Positions 17,676-30,655 of a DNA stretch of 64,000 nucleotides are shown piece by piece; within the stretch, counting starts at the first letter, position 1, and the number at the start of each line of letters is the position of its first letter. A program made the position numbers and the translations under genes. The notes beneath the pieces are model-generated. The model worked only from the letters and a program-made list of their open reading frames with translations. It had not been told where the DNA came from and ran no database searches. Source of the stretch: Acholoe squamosa (lineage: Eukaryota > Annelida > Polychaeta > Phyllodocida > Polynoidae); assembly GCA_949317995.1 (NCBI GenBank), contig OX439044.1, positions 51,168,166 through 51,232,165 on the forward strand, written 5' to 3'.

Positions 17676-19534
17676 ACACTAGGGACACCTAGAGAGCAAT
17701 AGAAAAACTAAGACATGCAAGTGTGCATTCCCTTCTCCAGATGGTGTTTTACACATACCCTCAGGGACTACTTTCCTTTCCCTTCCCATCATACACATAG
17801 AGAGCAATCTAGGGCAGAAGATCAGAGTCTAGGACGCTAGTTCTTATGTATTGGACCAGTATCCTAGTATATGGTCAAGTTGTGCCACACTAGGGACACC
17901 TAGAGAGCAATAGAAAAACTAAGACATGCAAGTGTGCATCCCCTTCCCCAGATGGTGCCACCAAGTAAGTATTGGGAGGGGAAAGAGAAAATTATGCTCA
18001 GCCTCTATCTTTGGTAAATACGGGGGTAGGATAAAGTTAGTTAAATTCAGCGTTCTCATCCTGTTCAGGCCTTCTTGCATCATTTCATGGACACATGGCC
18101 CTGCCTTTTGCCATTATATGGCAGAGACTTCAAAAGGTTTTTAGTCAATTTTACAAATGCATTAAAGCATATGATAAAATGTTAAAAGGGGGGCCAAAAA
18201 GTGGCCAAATTTGTGTTAGGAAATACGTGAATGGCCCTTTAGTAACCTAAATCTTATTCTTGGCTACTAGCCTAAAACCACTTTGCATTTTGGTTTTACA
18301 ATGTACAAGCACATGAAAATGCATAAACTAATGGTTTTCTGAGGAGGTTCCAATGTTGACCATTGGTGGCAAGACTGAGCCACTTGGAGAATGACTCCTG
18401 CTTATGTACCCCCTGCCAGAATAGGGTATTGGGTAGAGCTTTGAACTCACAATCAGAAGAACAGTAGTTCAAATCCCTGTGCTGTTATTCACATCGCATA
18501 ACAGGATTTTTTTGTCAAACAATCTATAATAAAGTAAGCAATATAAGTCAAACTTTTTGTCCTGAGTCAAGAGATCTTGAAAACAGTTTTCATTTACATG
18601 CTTGGCATAAGCAGCAGAGCAAAATGAAATGAAATCTTGAAAATTGACAATACATAAAAGGCTTTTTGATTCGTTGAAACCTCGAGCATCAGACAAGCCT
18701 AGAACTCTGTTACCCTGCATTGTGAGTCCAGGGTTCTAACCACTACCCTATTCTGGACAGATGACATATTGGAGCTAAAGTCTCAAACTCATTCAGATCA
18801 CCAAGTTCAGGCCTTATCTATTCATCACGGTTGGGTCAACTCACTTACACATGGTTTCTGAGAACCACTGCCCCCATTTGGTGTTTCACTCATACCCTCA
18901 GAACTACTTTCCTGTCCCTCCCCTTAAGACACGGGGCAGAGGACCAGAGTCTAGAAAGCTAGTACTTATGTCTGGGACCAGTATCCTAGTATATGGTCAA
19001 GTTGTGCCACACTAGGGACACCTAGAGAGCAATAGAAAAACTAAGACATGCAAGTGTGCATCCCCTTCCCCAGATGGTGCCACCAAGTAAGTATTGGGAG
19101 GGGAAAGAGAAAATTATGCTCAGCCTCTATCTTTGGTAAATACGGGGGTAGGCTATAGATAGTTAAATTCAGCGTTCTCATCCTGTTCAGGCCTTCTTGC
19201 ATCATTTCATGGACACATGGCCCTGCCTTTTGCCATTATATGGCAGAGACTTCAAAAGGTTTTTGGTCAATTTTACAAATGCATTGTAGCATATAATAAA
19301 ATGTTACAAGGGGGGCCAAAAAGTGGCCAAATTTGTGTTAGGAAATACTTGAATGGCCCTTTAGTAACCTAAATCTTATTCTTGGCTACCAGCCTAAAAC
19401 CACTTTGCATTTTGGTTTTACAATGTACAAGCACATGAAAATGCATAAACTAATGGTTTTCTGAGGAGGTTCCAATGTTGACCATTGGTGGCAAGACTGA
19501 GCCACTTGGAGAATGACTCCTGCTTATGTACCAC

Positions 19535-19635
19535 CTGCCAGAATAGGGTATTGGGTAGAGCTTTGAACTCACAATCAGAAGAACAGTAGTTCAAATCCCT
19601 GTGCTGTTATTCACATCGCATAACAGGATTTTTTT
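19535..19635 (+). promoter_or_regulatory. tRNA-like Pol III module in each monomer (example)
   Basis: In the monomer starting at 18996, an A-box-like GGGTATTGGGTAGAGC is followed about 25 bases later by a clear B-box GTAGTTCAAATCCC (19586-19599) and, 30 bases further, by seven T (19629-19635). The order and spacing are those of a tRNA-type internal promoter with a Pol III terminator, giving a possible transcript near 100 nt. Equivalent sequences occur in every full monomer, with T runs of about 7-9. Some monomers carry GAGTTC for TAGTTC, leaving the B-box core intact. Activity is not shown by sequence. Confidence 0.55.
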
Positions 19636-19852
19636 GTCAAACGATCTATAATAAAGTTAGCAATATAAGTAAAACTTTTTGTCCTGAGTCAAGAGATCTT
19701 GAAAACAGTTTTCATTGACATGCTTGACAAAAGCAGCAGAGCAAAATGAAATGAAATCTTGAAAATTGACAATACATAAAAGGCTTTTTGATTCGTTGAA
19801 ACCTCGAGCATCAGACAAGCCTAGAACTCTGTTACCCTGCATTGCGAGTCCA

Positions 19853-19882
19853 GGGTTCTAACCACTACCCTATTCTGGACAG
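19853..19882 (-). repeat. Opposing tRNA-like module / inverted repeat in each monomer (example)
   Basis: The minus strand reads CTGTCCAGAATAGGGTAGTG then GTTAGAACCCTGG, matching the plus-strand CTGCCAGAATAGGGTATTGG of the same monomer (19535-19561). The minus module resembles a tRNA-Val head (TAGTGGTTA, ACTCACAAT in loop position) but its B-box is weak (GAGTTCTAGGC). The two modules converge across about 350 bp, so this may be two inverted SINE heads or the terminal inverted repeats of a foldback element that became part of the satellite. Confidence 0.55.
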
Positions 19883-20125
19883 ATGACATATTGGAGCTAA
19901 AGTCTCAAACTCATTCAGATCACCAAGATCAGGCCTTATCTATTCATCACGGTTGGGTCAACTCACTTACACGTGGTTTCTGAGAACCACTGCCCCCATT
20001 TGGTGTTTCACTCATACCCTCAGAACTACTTTCCTGTCCCTCCCCTTAAGACACAGGGTAGAGGACCAGAGTCTAGAAAGCTAGTACTTATGTCTGGGAC
20101 CAGTATCCTAGTATATGGTCAAGTT

Positions 20126-20260
20126 GGTTACGTCTTTTGGGGAGAAGCGCTAACGTGGCGCCATTTTCGCTTGTAAAATATGAGCAGTAGGCTTTCACAT
20201 TCCCACCGGAACCACTGACACACTTCCGATCATACCGTTTCTCCCCGAAAGGGTTCACGG
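20126..20260 (+). mobile_element. MITE-A copy 1 (135 bp, hAT-like)
   Basis: It begins GGTTACGTCTTTTGGGGAGA and ends TTTCTCCCCGAAAGGGTTCA plus CGG; the inner 15 bases of the ends are inverted repeats with two mismatches. GTCAAGTT, 8 bp, flanks it on both sides (20118-20125, 20261-20268). An 8 bp duplication is characteristic of hAT transposases. It has no coding capacity. Confidence 0.8.
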
Positions 20261-23200
20261 GTCAAGTTGTGCCACACTAGGGACACCTAGAGAGCAATAG
20301 AAAAACTAAGACATGCAAGTGTGCATCCCCTTCCCCAGATGGTGCCACCAAGTAAGTATTGGGAGGGGAAAGAGAAAATTATGCTCAGCCTCTATCTTTG
20401 GTAAATACGGGGGTAGGCTATAGATAGTTAAATTCAGCGTTCTCATCCTGTTCAGGCCTTCTTGCATCATTTCATGGACACATGGCCCTGCCTTTTGCCA
20501 TTATATGGCAGAGACTTCAAAAGGTTTTTGGTCAATTTTACAAATGCATTGTAGCATATAATAAAATGTTACAAGGGGGGCCAAAAAGTGGCCAAATTTG
20601 TGTTAGGAAATACTTGAATGGCCCTTTAGTAACCTAAATCTTATTCTTGGCTACCAGCCTAAAACCACTTTGCATTTTGGTTTTACAATGTACAAGCACA
20701 CGAAAATGCATAAACTAATGGTTTTCTGAGGAGGTTCCAATGTTGACCATTGGTGGCAAGACTGAGCCACTTGGAGAATGACTGCTGCTTATGTACCACC
20801 TGCCAGAATAGGGTATTCGGTAGAGCTTTCAACTCACAATCAGAAGAACAGTAGTTCAAATCCCTGTGCTGTTATTCACATCGCATAACAGTTTTTTTTT
20901 GTCAAACGATCTGTAATAAAGTTAGCAATATAAGTAAAACTTTTTGTCCTGAGTCAAGAGATCTTGAAAACAGTTTTCATTTACATGCTTGGCAAAAGCA
21001 GCAGAGCAAAATGAAATGAAATCTTGAAAATTGACAATACATAAAAGGCTTTTTGATTCATTGAAACCTCAAGCATCAGACAAGCCTTGAACTCTGTTAC
21101 CCTGCATTGTGAGTCCAGGGTTCTACCCACTACCCTATTCTGGACAGATGACATGTTGGAGCTAAAGTCTCAAACTCATTCAGATCACCAAGATCAGGCC
21201 TTATCTATTCATCACGGTTGGGTCAACTCACTTACACGTGGTTTCTGAGAACCACTGCCCCCATTTGGTGTTTCACTCATACCCTCAGAACTACTTTCCT
21301 GTCCCTCCCCTTAAGACACGGGGCAGAGGACCAGAGTCTAGGAAGCTAGTACTTATGTCTGGGACCAGTATGCTAGTATATGGTCAAGGTGTGCCACACT
21401 AGGGACACCTAGAGAGGAATAGAAAAACTAAGACATGCAAGTGTGCATCCCCTTCCCCAGATGGTGCCACCAAGTAAGTATTGGGAGGGGAAAGAGAAAA
21501 TTATGCTCAGCCTCTATCTTTGGTAAATATGGGGGTAGGCTATAGATAGTTAAATTCAGCATTCTCATCCTGTTCAGGCCTTCTTGCATCATTTCATGGA
21601 CACATGGCCCTGCCTTTTGCCATTATATGGCAGAGACTTCAAAAGGTTTTTGGTCAATTTTACTAATGCATTGTAGCATATAATAAAATGTTACAAGGGG
21701 GGCCAAAAAGTGGCCAAATTTGTGTTAGGAAATACTTGAATGGCCCTTTAGTAACCTAAATCTTATTCTTGGCTACCAGCCTAAAACCACTTTGCATTTT
21801 GGTTTTACAATGTACAAGCACACGAAAATGCATAAACTAATGGTTTTCTGAGGAGGTTCCAATGTTGACCATTGGTGGCAAGACTGAGACACTTGGAGAA
21901 TGACTGCTGCTTATGTACCACCTGCCAGAATAGGGTATTGGGTAGAGCTTTGAACTCACAATCAGAAGAACAGGAGTTCAAATCCCTGTGCTGTTATTCA
22001 CATCGCATAACAGGTTTTTTTTTGTCAAACGATCTATAATAAAGTTAGCAATATAAGTAAAACTTTTTGTCCTGAGTCAAGAGATCTTGAAAACAGTTTT
22101 CATTTACATGCTTGGCAAAAGCAGCAGAGCAAAATGAAATGAAATCTTGAAAACTGACAATACATAAAAGGCTTTTTGATTCATTGAAACCTCAAGCATC
22201 AGACAAGCCTAGAACTCTGTTACCCTGCATTGTGCGTCCAGTGTTCTAACCACTACCCTATTCTGGACAGATGACATATTGGAGCTAAAGTCTCAAACTC
22301 ATTCAGATCACCAAGATCAGGCCTTATCTATTCATCATGGTTGGGTCAACTCACTTACACGTGGTTTCTGAGAACCACTGCCCCCATTTGGTGTTTCACT
22401 CATACCCTCACAATTACTTTCCTGTCCCTCCCCTTGAGACACAGGGCAGAGGACCAGAGTCTAGGAAGCTAGTACTTATGTCTGGGACCAGTATCCTAGT
22501 ATACATGGTCAAGTTGTGCCACACTAGGGACACCTAGAGAGCAATAGAAAAACTAAGACATGCAAGTGTGCATCCCCTTCCCCAGATGGTGCCACCAAGT
22601 AAGTATTGGGAGGGGAAAGAGAAAATTATGCTCAGCCTCTATCTTTGGTAAATACGGGGGTAGGATATAGATAGTTAAATTCAGCGTTCTCATCCTGTTC
22701 AGGCCTTCTTGCATCATTTCATGGACACATGGCCCTGCCTTTTGCCATTATATGGCAGAGACTTCAAAAGGTTTTTGGTCAATTTTACAAATGCATTGTA
22801 GCATATAATAAAATGTTACAAGGGGGGCCAAAAAGTGGCCAAATTTGTGTTAGGAAATACTTGAATGGCCCTTTAGTAACCTAAATCTTATTCTTGGCTA
22901 CCAGCCTAAAACCACTTTGCATTTTGGTTTTACAATGTACAAGCACACGAAAATGCATAAACTAATGGTTTTCTGAGGAGGTTCCAATGTTGACCATTGG
23001 TGGCAAGACTGAGCCACTTGGAGAATGACTGCTGCTTATGTACCACCTGCCAGAATAGGGTATTCGGTAGAGCTTTCAACTCACAATCAGAAGAACAGTA
23101 GTTCAAATCCCTGTGCTGTTATTCACATCGCATAACAGTTTTTTTTTGTCAAACGATCTGTAATAAAGTTAGCAATATAAGTAAAACTTTTTGTCCTGAG

Positions 23201-26200
23201 TCAAGAGATCTTGAAAACAGTTTTCATTTACATGCTTGGCAAAAGCAGCAGAGCAAAATGAAATGAAATCTTGAAAATTGACAATACATAAAAGGCTTTT
23301 TGATTCATTGAAACCTCAAGCATCAGACAAGCCTTGAACTCTGTTACCCTGCATTGTGAGTCCAGGGTTCTACCCACTACCCTATTCTGGACAGATGACA
23401 TGTTGGAGCTAAAGTCTCAAACTCATTCAGATCACCAAGATCAGGCCTTATCTATTCATCACGGTTGGGTCAACTCACTTACACGTGGTTTCTGAGAACC
23501 ACTGCCCCCATTTGGTGTTTCACTCATACCCTCAGAACTACTTTCCTGTCCCTCCCCTTAAGACACGGGGCAGAGGACCAGAGTCTAGGAAGCTAGTACT
23601 TATGTCTGGGACCAGTATGCTAGTATATGGTCAAGGTGTGCCACACTAGGGACACCTAGAGAGGAATAGAAAAACTAAGACATGCAAGTGTGCATCCCCT
23701 TCCCCAGATGGTGCCACCAAGTAAGTATTGGGAGGGGAAAGAGAAAATTATGCTCAGCCTCTATCTTTGGTAAATATGGGGGTAGGCTATAGATAGTTAA
23801 ATTCAGCATTCTCATCCTGTTCAGGCCTTCTTGCATCATTTCATGGACACATGGCCCTGCCTTTTGCCATTATATGGCAGAGACTTCAAAAGGTTTTTGG
23901 TCAATTTTACTAATGCATTGTAGCATATAATAAAATGTTACAAGGGGGGCCAAAAAGTGGCCAAATTTGTGTTAGGAAATACTTGAATGGCCCTTTAGTA
24001 ACCTAAATCTTATTCTTGGCTACCAGCCTAAAACCACTTTGCATTTTGGTTTTACAATGTACAAGCACACGAAAATGCATAAACTAATGGTTTTCTGAGG
24101 AGGTTCCAATGTTGACCATTGGTGGCAAGACTGAGACACTTGGAGAATGACTGCTGCTTATGTACCACCTGCCAGAATAGGGTATTGGGTAGAGCTTTGA
24201 ACTCACAATCAGAAGAACAGGAGTTCAAATCCCTGTGCTGTTATTCACATCGCATAACAGGTTTTTTTTTGTCAAACGATCTATAATAAAGTTAGCAATA
24301 TAAGTAAAACTTTTTGTCCTGAGTCAAGAGATCTTGAAAACAGTTTTCATTTACATGCTTGGCAAAAGCAGCAGAGCAAAATGAAATGAAATCTTGAAAA
24401 CTGACAATACATAAAAGGCTTTTTGATTCATTGAAACCTCAAGCATCAGACAAGCCTAGAACTCTGTTACCCTGCATTGTGCGTCCAGTGTTCTAACCAC
24501 TACCCTATTCTGGACAGATGACATATTGGAGCTAAAGTCTCAAACTCATTCAGATCACCAAGATCAGGCCTTATCTATTCATCATGGTTGGGTCAACTCA
24601 CTTACACGTGGTTTCTGAGAACCACTGCCCCCATTTGGTGTTTCACTCATACCCTCACAATTACTTTCCTGTCCCTCCCCTTGAGACACAGGGCAGAGGA
24701 CCAGAGTCTAGGAAGCTAGTACTTATGTCTGGGACCAGTATCCTAGTATACATGGTCAAGTTGTGCCACACTAGGGACACCTAGAGAGCAATAGAAAAAC
24801 TAAGACATGCAAGTGTGCATCCCCTTCCCCAGATGGTGCCACCAAGTAAGTATTGGGAGGGGAAAGAGAAAATTATGCTCAGCCTCTATCTTTGGTAAAT
24901 ACGGGGGTAGGATATAGATAGTTAAATTCAGCGTTCTCATCCTGTTCAGGCCTTCTTGCATCATTTCATGGACACATGGCCCTGCCTTTTGCCATTATAT
25001 GGCAGAGACTTCAAAAGGTTTTTGGTCAATTTTACAAATGCATTGTAGCATATAATAAAATGTTACAAGGGGGGCCAAAAAGTGGCCAAATTTGTGTTAG
25101 GAAATACTTGAATGGCCCTTTAGTAACCTAAATCTTATTCTTGGCTACCAGCCTAAAACCACTTTGCATTTTGGTTTTACAATGTACAAGCACACGAAAA
25201 TGCATAAACTAATGGTTTTCTGAGGAGGTTCCAATGTTGACCATTGGTGGCAAGACTGAGCCACTTGGAGAATGACTGCTGCTTATGTACCACCTGCCAG
25301 AATAGGGTATTCGGTAGAGCTTTCAACTCACAATCAGAAGAACAGTAGTTCAAATCCCTGTGCTGTTATTCACATCGCATAACAGTTTTTTTTTGTCAAA
25401 CGATCTGTAATAAAGTTAGCAATATAAGTAAAACTTTTTGTCCTGAGTCAAGAGATCTTGAAAACAGTTTTCATTTACATGCTTGGCAAAAGCAGCAGAG
25501 CAAAATGAAATGAAATCTTGAAAATTGACAATACATAAAAGGCTTTTTGATTCATTGAAACCTCAAGCATCAGACAAGCCTTGAACTCTGTTACCCTGCA
25601 TTGTGAGTCCAGGGTTCTACCCACTACCCTATTCTGGACAGATGACATGTTGGAGCTAAAGTCTCAAACTCATTCAGATCACCAAGATCAGGCCTTATCT
25701 ATTCATCACGGTTGGGTCAACTCACTTACACGTGGTTTCTGAGAACCACTGCCCCCATTTGGTGTTTCACTCATACCCTCAGAACTACTTTCCTGTCCCT
25801 CCCCTTAAGACACGGGGCAGAGGACCAGAGTCTAGGAAGCTAGTACTTATGTCTGGGACCAGTATGCTAGTATATGGTCAAGGTGTGCCACACTAGGGAC
25901 ACCTAGAGAGGAATAGAAAAACTAAGACATGCAAGTGTGCATCCCCTTCCCCAGATGGTGCCACCAAGTAAGTATTGGGAGGGGAAAGATAAAATTATGC
26001 TCAGCCTCTATCTTTGGTAAATATGGGGGTAGGCTATAGATAGTTAAATTCAGCATTCTCATCCTGTTCAGGCCTTCTTGCATCATTTCATGGACACATG
26101 GCCCTGCCTTTTGCCATTATATGGCAGAGACTTCAAAAGGTTTTTGGTCAATTTTACTAATGCATTGTAGCATATAATAAAATGTTACAAGGGGGGCCAA

Positions 26201-27001
26201 AAAGTGGCCAAATTTGTGTTAGGAAATACTTGAATGGCCCTTTAGTAACCTAAATCTTATTCTTGGCTACCAGCCTAAAACCACTTTGCATTTTGGTTTT
26301 ACAATGTACAAGCACACGAAAATGCATAAACTAATGGTTTTCTGAGGAGGTTCCAATGTTGACCATTGGTGGCAAGACTGAGACACTTGGAGAATGACTG
26401 CTGCTTATGTACCACCTGCCAGAATAGGGTATTGGGTAGAGCTTTGAACTCACAATCAGAAGAACAGGAGTTCAAATCCCTGTGCTGTTATTCACATCGC
26501 ATAACAGGGTTTTTTTTGTCAAACGATCTATAATAAAGTTAGCAATATAAGTAAAACTTTTTGTCCTGAGTCAAGAGATCTTGAAAACAGTTTTCATTTA
26601 CATGCTTGGCAAAAGCAGCAGAGCAAAATGAAATGAAATCTTGAAAACTGACAATACATAAAAGGCTTTTTGATTCATTGAAACCTCAAGCATCAGACAA
26701 GCCTAGAACTCTGTTACCCTGCATTGTGCGTCCAGTGTTCTAACCACTACCCTATTCTGGACAGATGACATATTGGAGCTAAAGTCTCAAACTCATTCAG
26801 ATCACCAAGATCAGGCCTTATCTATTCATCATGGTTGGGTCAACTCACTTACACGTGGTTTCTGAGAACCACTGCCCCCATTTGGTGTTTCACTCATACC
26901 CTCACAATTACTTTCCTGTCCCTCCCCTTGAGACACAGGGCAGAGGACCAGAGTCTAGGAAGCTAGTACTTATGTCTGGGACCAGTATCCTAGTATACAT
27001 G
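20261..27001. repeat. Higher-order block: three 2247 bp dimers
   Basis: Dimers start at 20261, 22508 and 24755, each 1122 + 1125 bp. Monomer A carries TTCGGTAGAGCTTTCAACTC and CAAGCCTTGAACTC and is followed by TATATGGTCAAGGTGTGCC; monomer B carries TTGGGTAGAGCTTTGAACTC, GTGCGTCCAGTGTTC and ends TATACATGGTC. These diagnostic differences repeat in order in all three dimers, and the dimers differ from each other at only a few sites. Confidence 0.9.
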
Positions 27002-28227
27002 GTCAAGTTGTGCCACACTAGGGACACCTAGAGAGCAATAGAAAAACTAAGACATGCAAGTGTGCATCCCCTTCCCCAGATGGTGCCACCAAGTAAGTAT
27101 TGGGAGGGGAAAGAGAAAATTATGCTCAGCCTCTATCTTTGGTAAATACGGGGGTAGGATATAGATAGTTAAATTCAGCGTTCTCATCCTGTTCAGGCCT
27201 TCTTGCATCATTTCATGGACACATGGCCCTGCCTTTTGCCATTATATGGCAGAGACTTCAAAAGGTTTTTGGTCAATTTTACAAATGCATTAAAGCATAT
27301 GATAAAATGTTAAAAGGGGGGCCAAAAAGTGGCCAAATTTGTGTTAGGAAATACGTGAATGGCCCTTTAGTAACCTAAATCTTATTCTTGGTTACCAGCC
27401 TAAAACCACTTTGCATTTTGGTTTTACAATGTACAAGCACATGAAGATACATAAACTAATGGTTTTCTGAGGAGGTTCCAATGTTGACCATTGGTGGCAA
27501 GACTGAGCCACTTGGAGAATGACTCCTGCTTGTGTACCACCTGCCAGAATAGGGTATTGGGTAGAGCTTTGAACTCACAATCATAAGAACAGGAGTTCAA
27601 ATCCCTGTGCTCTTATTCACATTGCATAACAGGATTTTTTTGTCAAACGATCTATAATAAAGTTAGCAATATAAGTCAAACTTTTTGTCCTGAGTCAAGA
27701 GATCTTGAAAACAGTTTTCATTTACATGCTTGGCAAAAGCAGCAAAGCAAAATGAAATGAAATCTTGAAAATTGACAATACATAAAAGGCTTTTTGATTC
27801 GTTGAAACCTCGAGCATCAGACAAGCCTAGAACTCTGTTACCCTGCATTGTGAGTCCAGGGTTCTAACCACTACCCTATTCTGGACAGATGACATATTGG
27901 AGCTAAAGTCTCAAACTCATTCAGATCACCAAGATCAGGCCTTATCTATTCATCACGGTTGGGTCAACTCACTTACACGTGGTTTCTGAGAACCACTGCC
28001 CCTATTTGGTGTTTCACTCATACCCTCAGACCTACTTTCCTGTCCCTCCCCTTAAGACATGGGGCAGAGGACCAGAGTCTAGGAAGCTAGTACTTATGTC
28101 TGGGACCAGTATCCTAGTATATGGTCAAGTTGTGCCACACTAGGGACACCTAGAGAGCAATAGAAAAACTAAGACATGCAAGTGTGCATCCCCTTCCCCA
28201 GATGGTGCCACCAAGTAAGTATTGGAA

Positions 28228-28362
28228 GCGTGAACCCTTTCGGGGAGAAACGGTATGATCGGAAGTGTGTCAGTGGTTCCGGTGGGAATGCGAAAAACTA
28301 CTGCTCATATTTTACAAGCGAAAATGGCGCCACGTTAGCGCTTCTCCCCAAAAGACGTAACC
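28228..28362 (-). mobile_element. MITE-A copy 2 (135 bp, inverted, different site)
   Basis: Reverse orientation of the 20126 element, inserted about 100 bp into the monomer. The flanks are TATTGGAA (28220-28227) and TATTGGGA (28363-28370), an 8 bp duplication with one change. This is an independent insertion. Confidence 0.8.
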
Positions 28363-30520
28363 TATTGGGAGGGGAAAGAGAAAATTATGCTCAGCCTCTA
28401 TCTTTGGTAAATACGGGGGTAGGCTATAGATAGTTAAATTCAGCATTCTCATCCTGTTCAGGCCTTCTTGCATCATTTCATGGACACATGGCCCTGCCTT
28501 TTGCCATTATATGGCAGAGACTTCAAAAGGTTTTTGGTCAATTTTACTAATGCATTGTAGCATATTATAAAATGTTACAAGGGGGGCCAAAAAGTGGCCA
28601 AATTTGTGTTAGGAAATACTTGAATGGCCCTTTAGTAACCTAAATCTTATTCTTGGCTACCAGCCTAAAACCACTTTGCATTTTGGTTTTACAATGTACA
28701 AGCACACGAAAATGCATAAACTAATGGTTTTCTGAGGAGGTTCCAATGTTGACCATTGGTGGCAAGACTGAGCCACTTGGAGAATGACTGCTGCTTATGT
28801 ACCACCTGCCAGAATAGGGTATTGGGTAGAGCTTTGAACTCACAATCAGAAGAACAGGAGTTCAAATCCCTGTGCTGTTATTCACATCGCATAACAGGGT
28901 TTTATTTGTCAAACGATCTATAATAAAGTTAGCAATATAAGTCAAACTTTTTGTCCTGAGTCAAGAGATCTTGAAAACAGTTTTCATTTACATGCTTGGC
29001 AAAAGCAGCAGAGCAAACTGAAATGAAATCTTGAAAATTGACAATACATAAAAGGCTTTTTGATTCGTTGAAACCTCGAGCATCAGACAAGCCTAGAACT
29101 CTGTTACCCTGCATTGTGAGTCCAGTGTTCTAACCACTACCCTATTCTGGACAGATGACATATTGGAGCTAAAGTCTCAAACTCATTCAGATCACCAAGA
29201 TCAGGCCTTATCTATTCATCATGGTTGGGTCAACTCACTTACACGTGGTTTCTGAGAACCACTGCCCCCATTTGGTGTTTCACTCATACCCTCAGAACTA
29301 CTTTCCTGTCCCTCCCCTTAAGACACGGGGCAGAGGACCAGAGTCTAGAAAGCTAGTACTTATGTCTGGGACCAGTATCCTAGTATATGGTCAAGTTGTG
29401 CCACACTAGGGACACCTAGAGAGCAATAGAAAAACTAAGACATGCAAGTGTGCATCCCCTTCCCCAGATGGTGCCACCAAGTAAGTATTGGGAGGGGAAA
29501 GAGAAAATTATGCTCAGCCTCTATCTTCGGTCAATACGGGGGTAGGCTATAGATAGTTAAATTCAGCGTTCTCATCCTGTTCAGGCCTTCTTGCATCATT
29601 TCATGGACACATGGCCCTGCCTTTTGCCATTATATGGCAGAGACTTCAAAAGGTTTTTGGTCAATTTTACAAATGCATTGTAGCATATGATAAAATGTTA
29701 CAAGGGGGGCCAAAAAGTGGCCAAATTTGTGTTAGGAAATACTTGAATGGCCCTTTAGTAACCTAAATCTTATTCTTGGCTACCAGCCTAAAACCACTTT
29801 GCATTTTGGTTTTACAATGTACAAGCACATGAAAATGCATAAACTAATGGTTTTCTGAGGAGGTTCCAATGTTGACCATTGGTGGCAAGACTGAGCCACT
29901 TGGAGAATGACTGCTGCTTATGTACCACCTGCCAGAATAGGGTATTCGGTAGAGCTTTGAACTCACAATCAGAAGAACAGTAGTTCAAATCCCTGTGCTG
30001 TTATTCACATCGCATAACAGGGTTTTTTTTGTCAAACGATCTATAATAAAGTTATCAATATAAGTCAAACTTTTTGTCCTGAGTCAAGAGATCTTGAAAA
30101 CAGTTTTCATTTACATGCTTGGCAAAAGCAGCAGAGCAAAATGAAATGAAATCTTGAAAATTGACAATACATAAAAGGCTTTTTGATTCGTTGAAACCTC
30201 GAGCATCAGACAAGCCTAGAACTCTGTTACCCTGCATTGTGAGTCCAGTGTTCTAACCACTACCCTATTCTGGACAGATGACATATTGGAGCTAAAGTCT
30301 CAAACTCATTCAGATCACCAAGATCAGGCCTTATCTATTCATCACGGTTGGGTCAACTCACTTACACGTGGTTTCTGAGAACCACTGCCCCCATTTGGTG
30401 TTTCACTCATACCCTCAGAACTACTTTCCTGTCCCTCCCCTTAAGACACCGGGCAGAGGACCAGAGTCTAGAAAGCTAGTACTTATGTCTGGGACCAGTA
30501 TCCTAGTATATGGTCAAGTT

Positions 30521-30655
30521 GGTTACGTCTTTTGCGGAGAAGCGCTAACGTGGCGCCATTTTCGCTTGTAAAATATGAGCAGTAGACTTTCACAATCCCA
30601 CCGGAACCACTGACACACTTCCGATCATACCGTTTCTCCCCGAAAGGGTTCACGG
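30521..30655 (+). mobile_element. MITE-A copy 3 (135 bp, same site as copy 1)
   Basis: Nearly identical to the 20126 copy, in the same orientation, with the same GTCAAGTT flanks (30513-30520, 30656-30663). It is most simply explained by amplification of one MITE-bearing monomer within the array. Confidence 0.8.

Larger units (their letters stand above)
17147..17873. repeat. Truncated first satellite monomer, split by an insertion
   Basis: Monomer sequence starts abruptly at TATGGTCAAGTTGTGCCACA (17147-17170), is interrupted at 17171-17675, and resumes at 17676. It then jumps from the GATGGTG block (about 17741) directly to TTTTACACATACCCTCAGGG, losing about 900 bp of the monomer middle. The remaining part is more diverged from the consensus than any full monomer, as expected at the edge of an array. 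Confidence 0.8.

Noticed and set aside
19795-19815. CENP-B box in the satellite
   Set aside because: TTCGTTGAAACCTCG keeps the TTCG and the central A, but the required CGGG half is CTCG, so it does not match the consensus.
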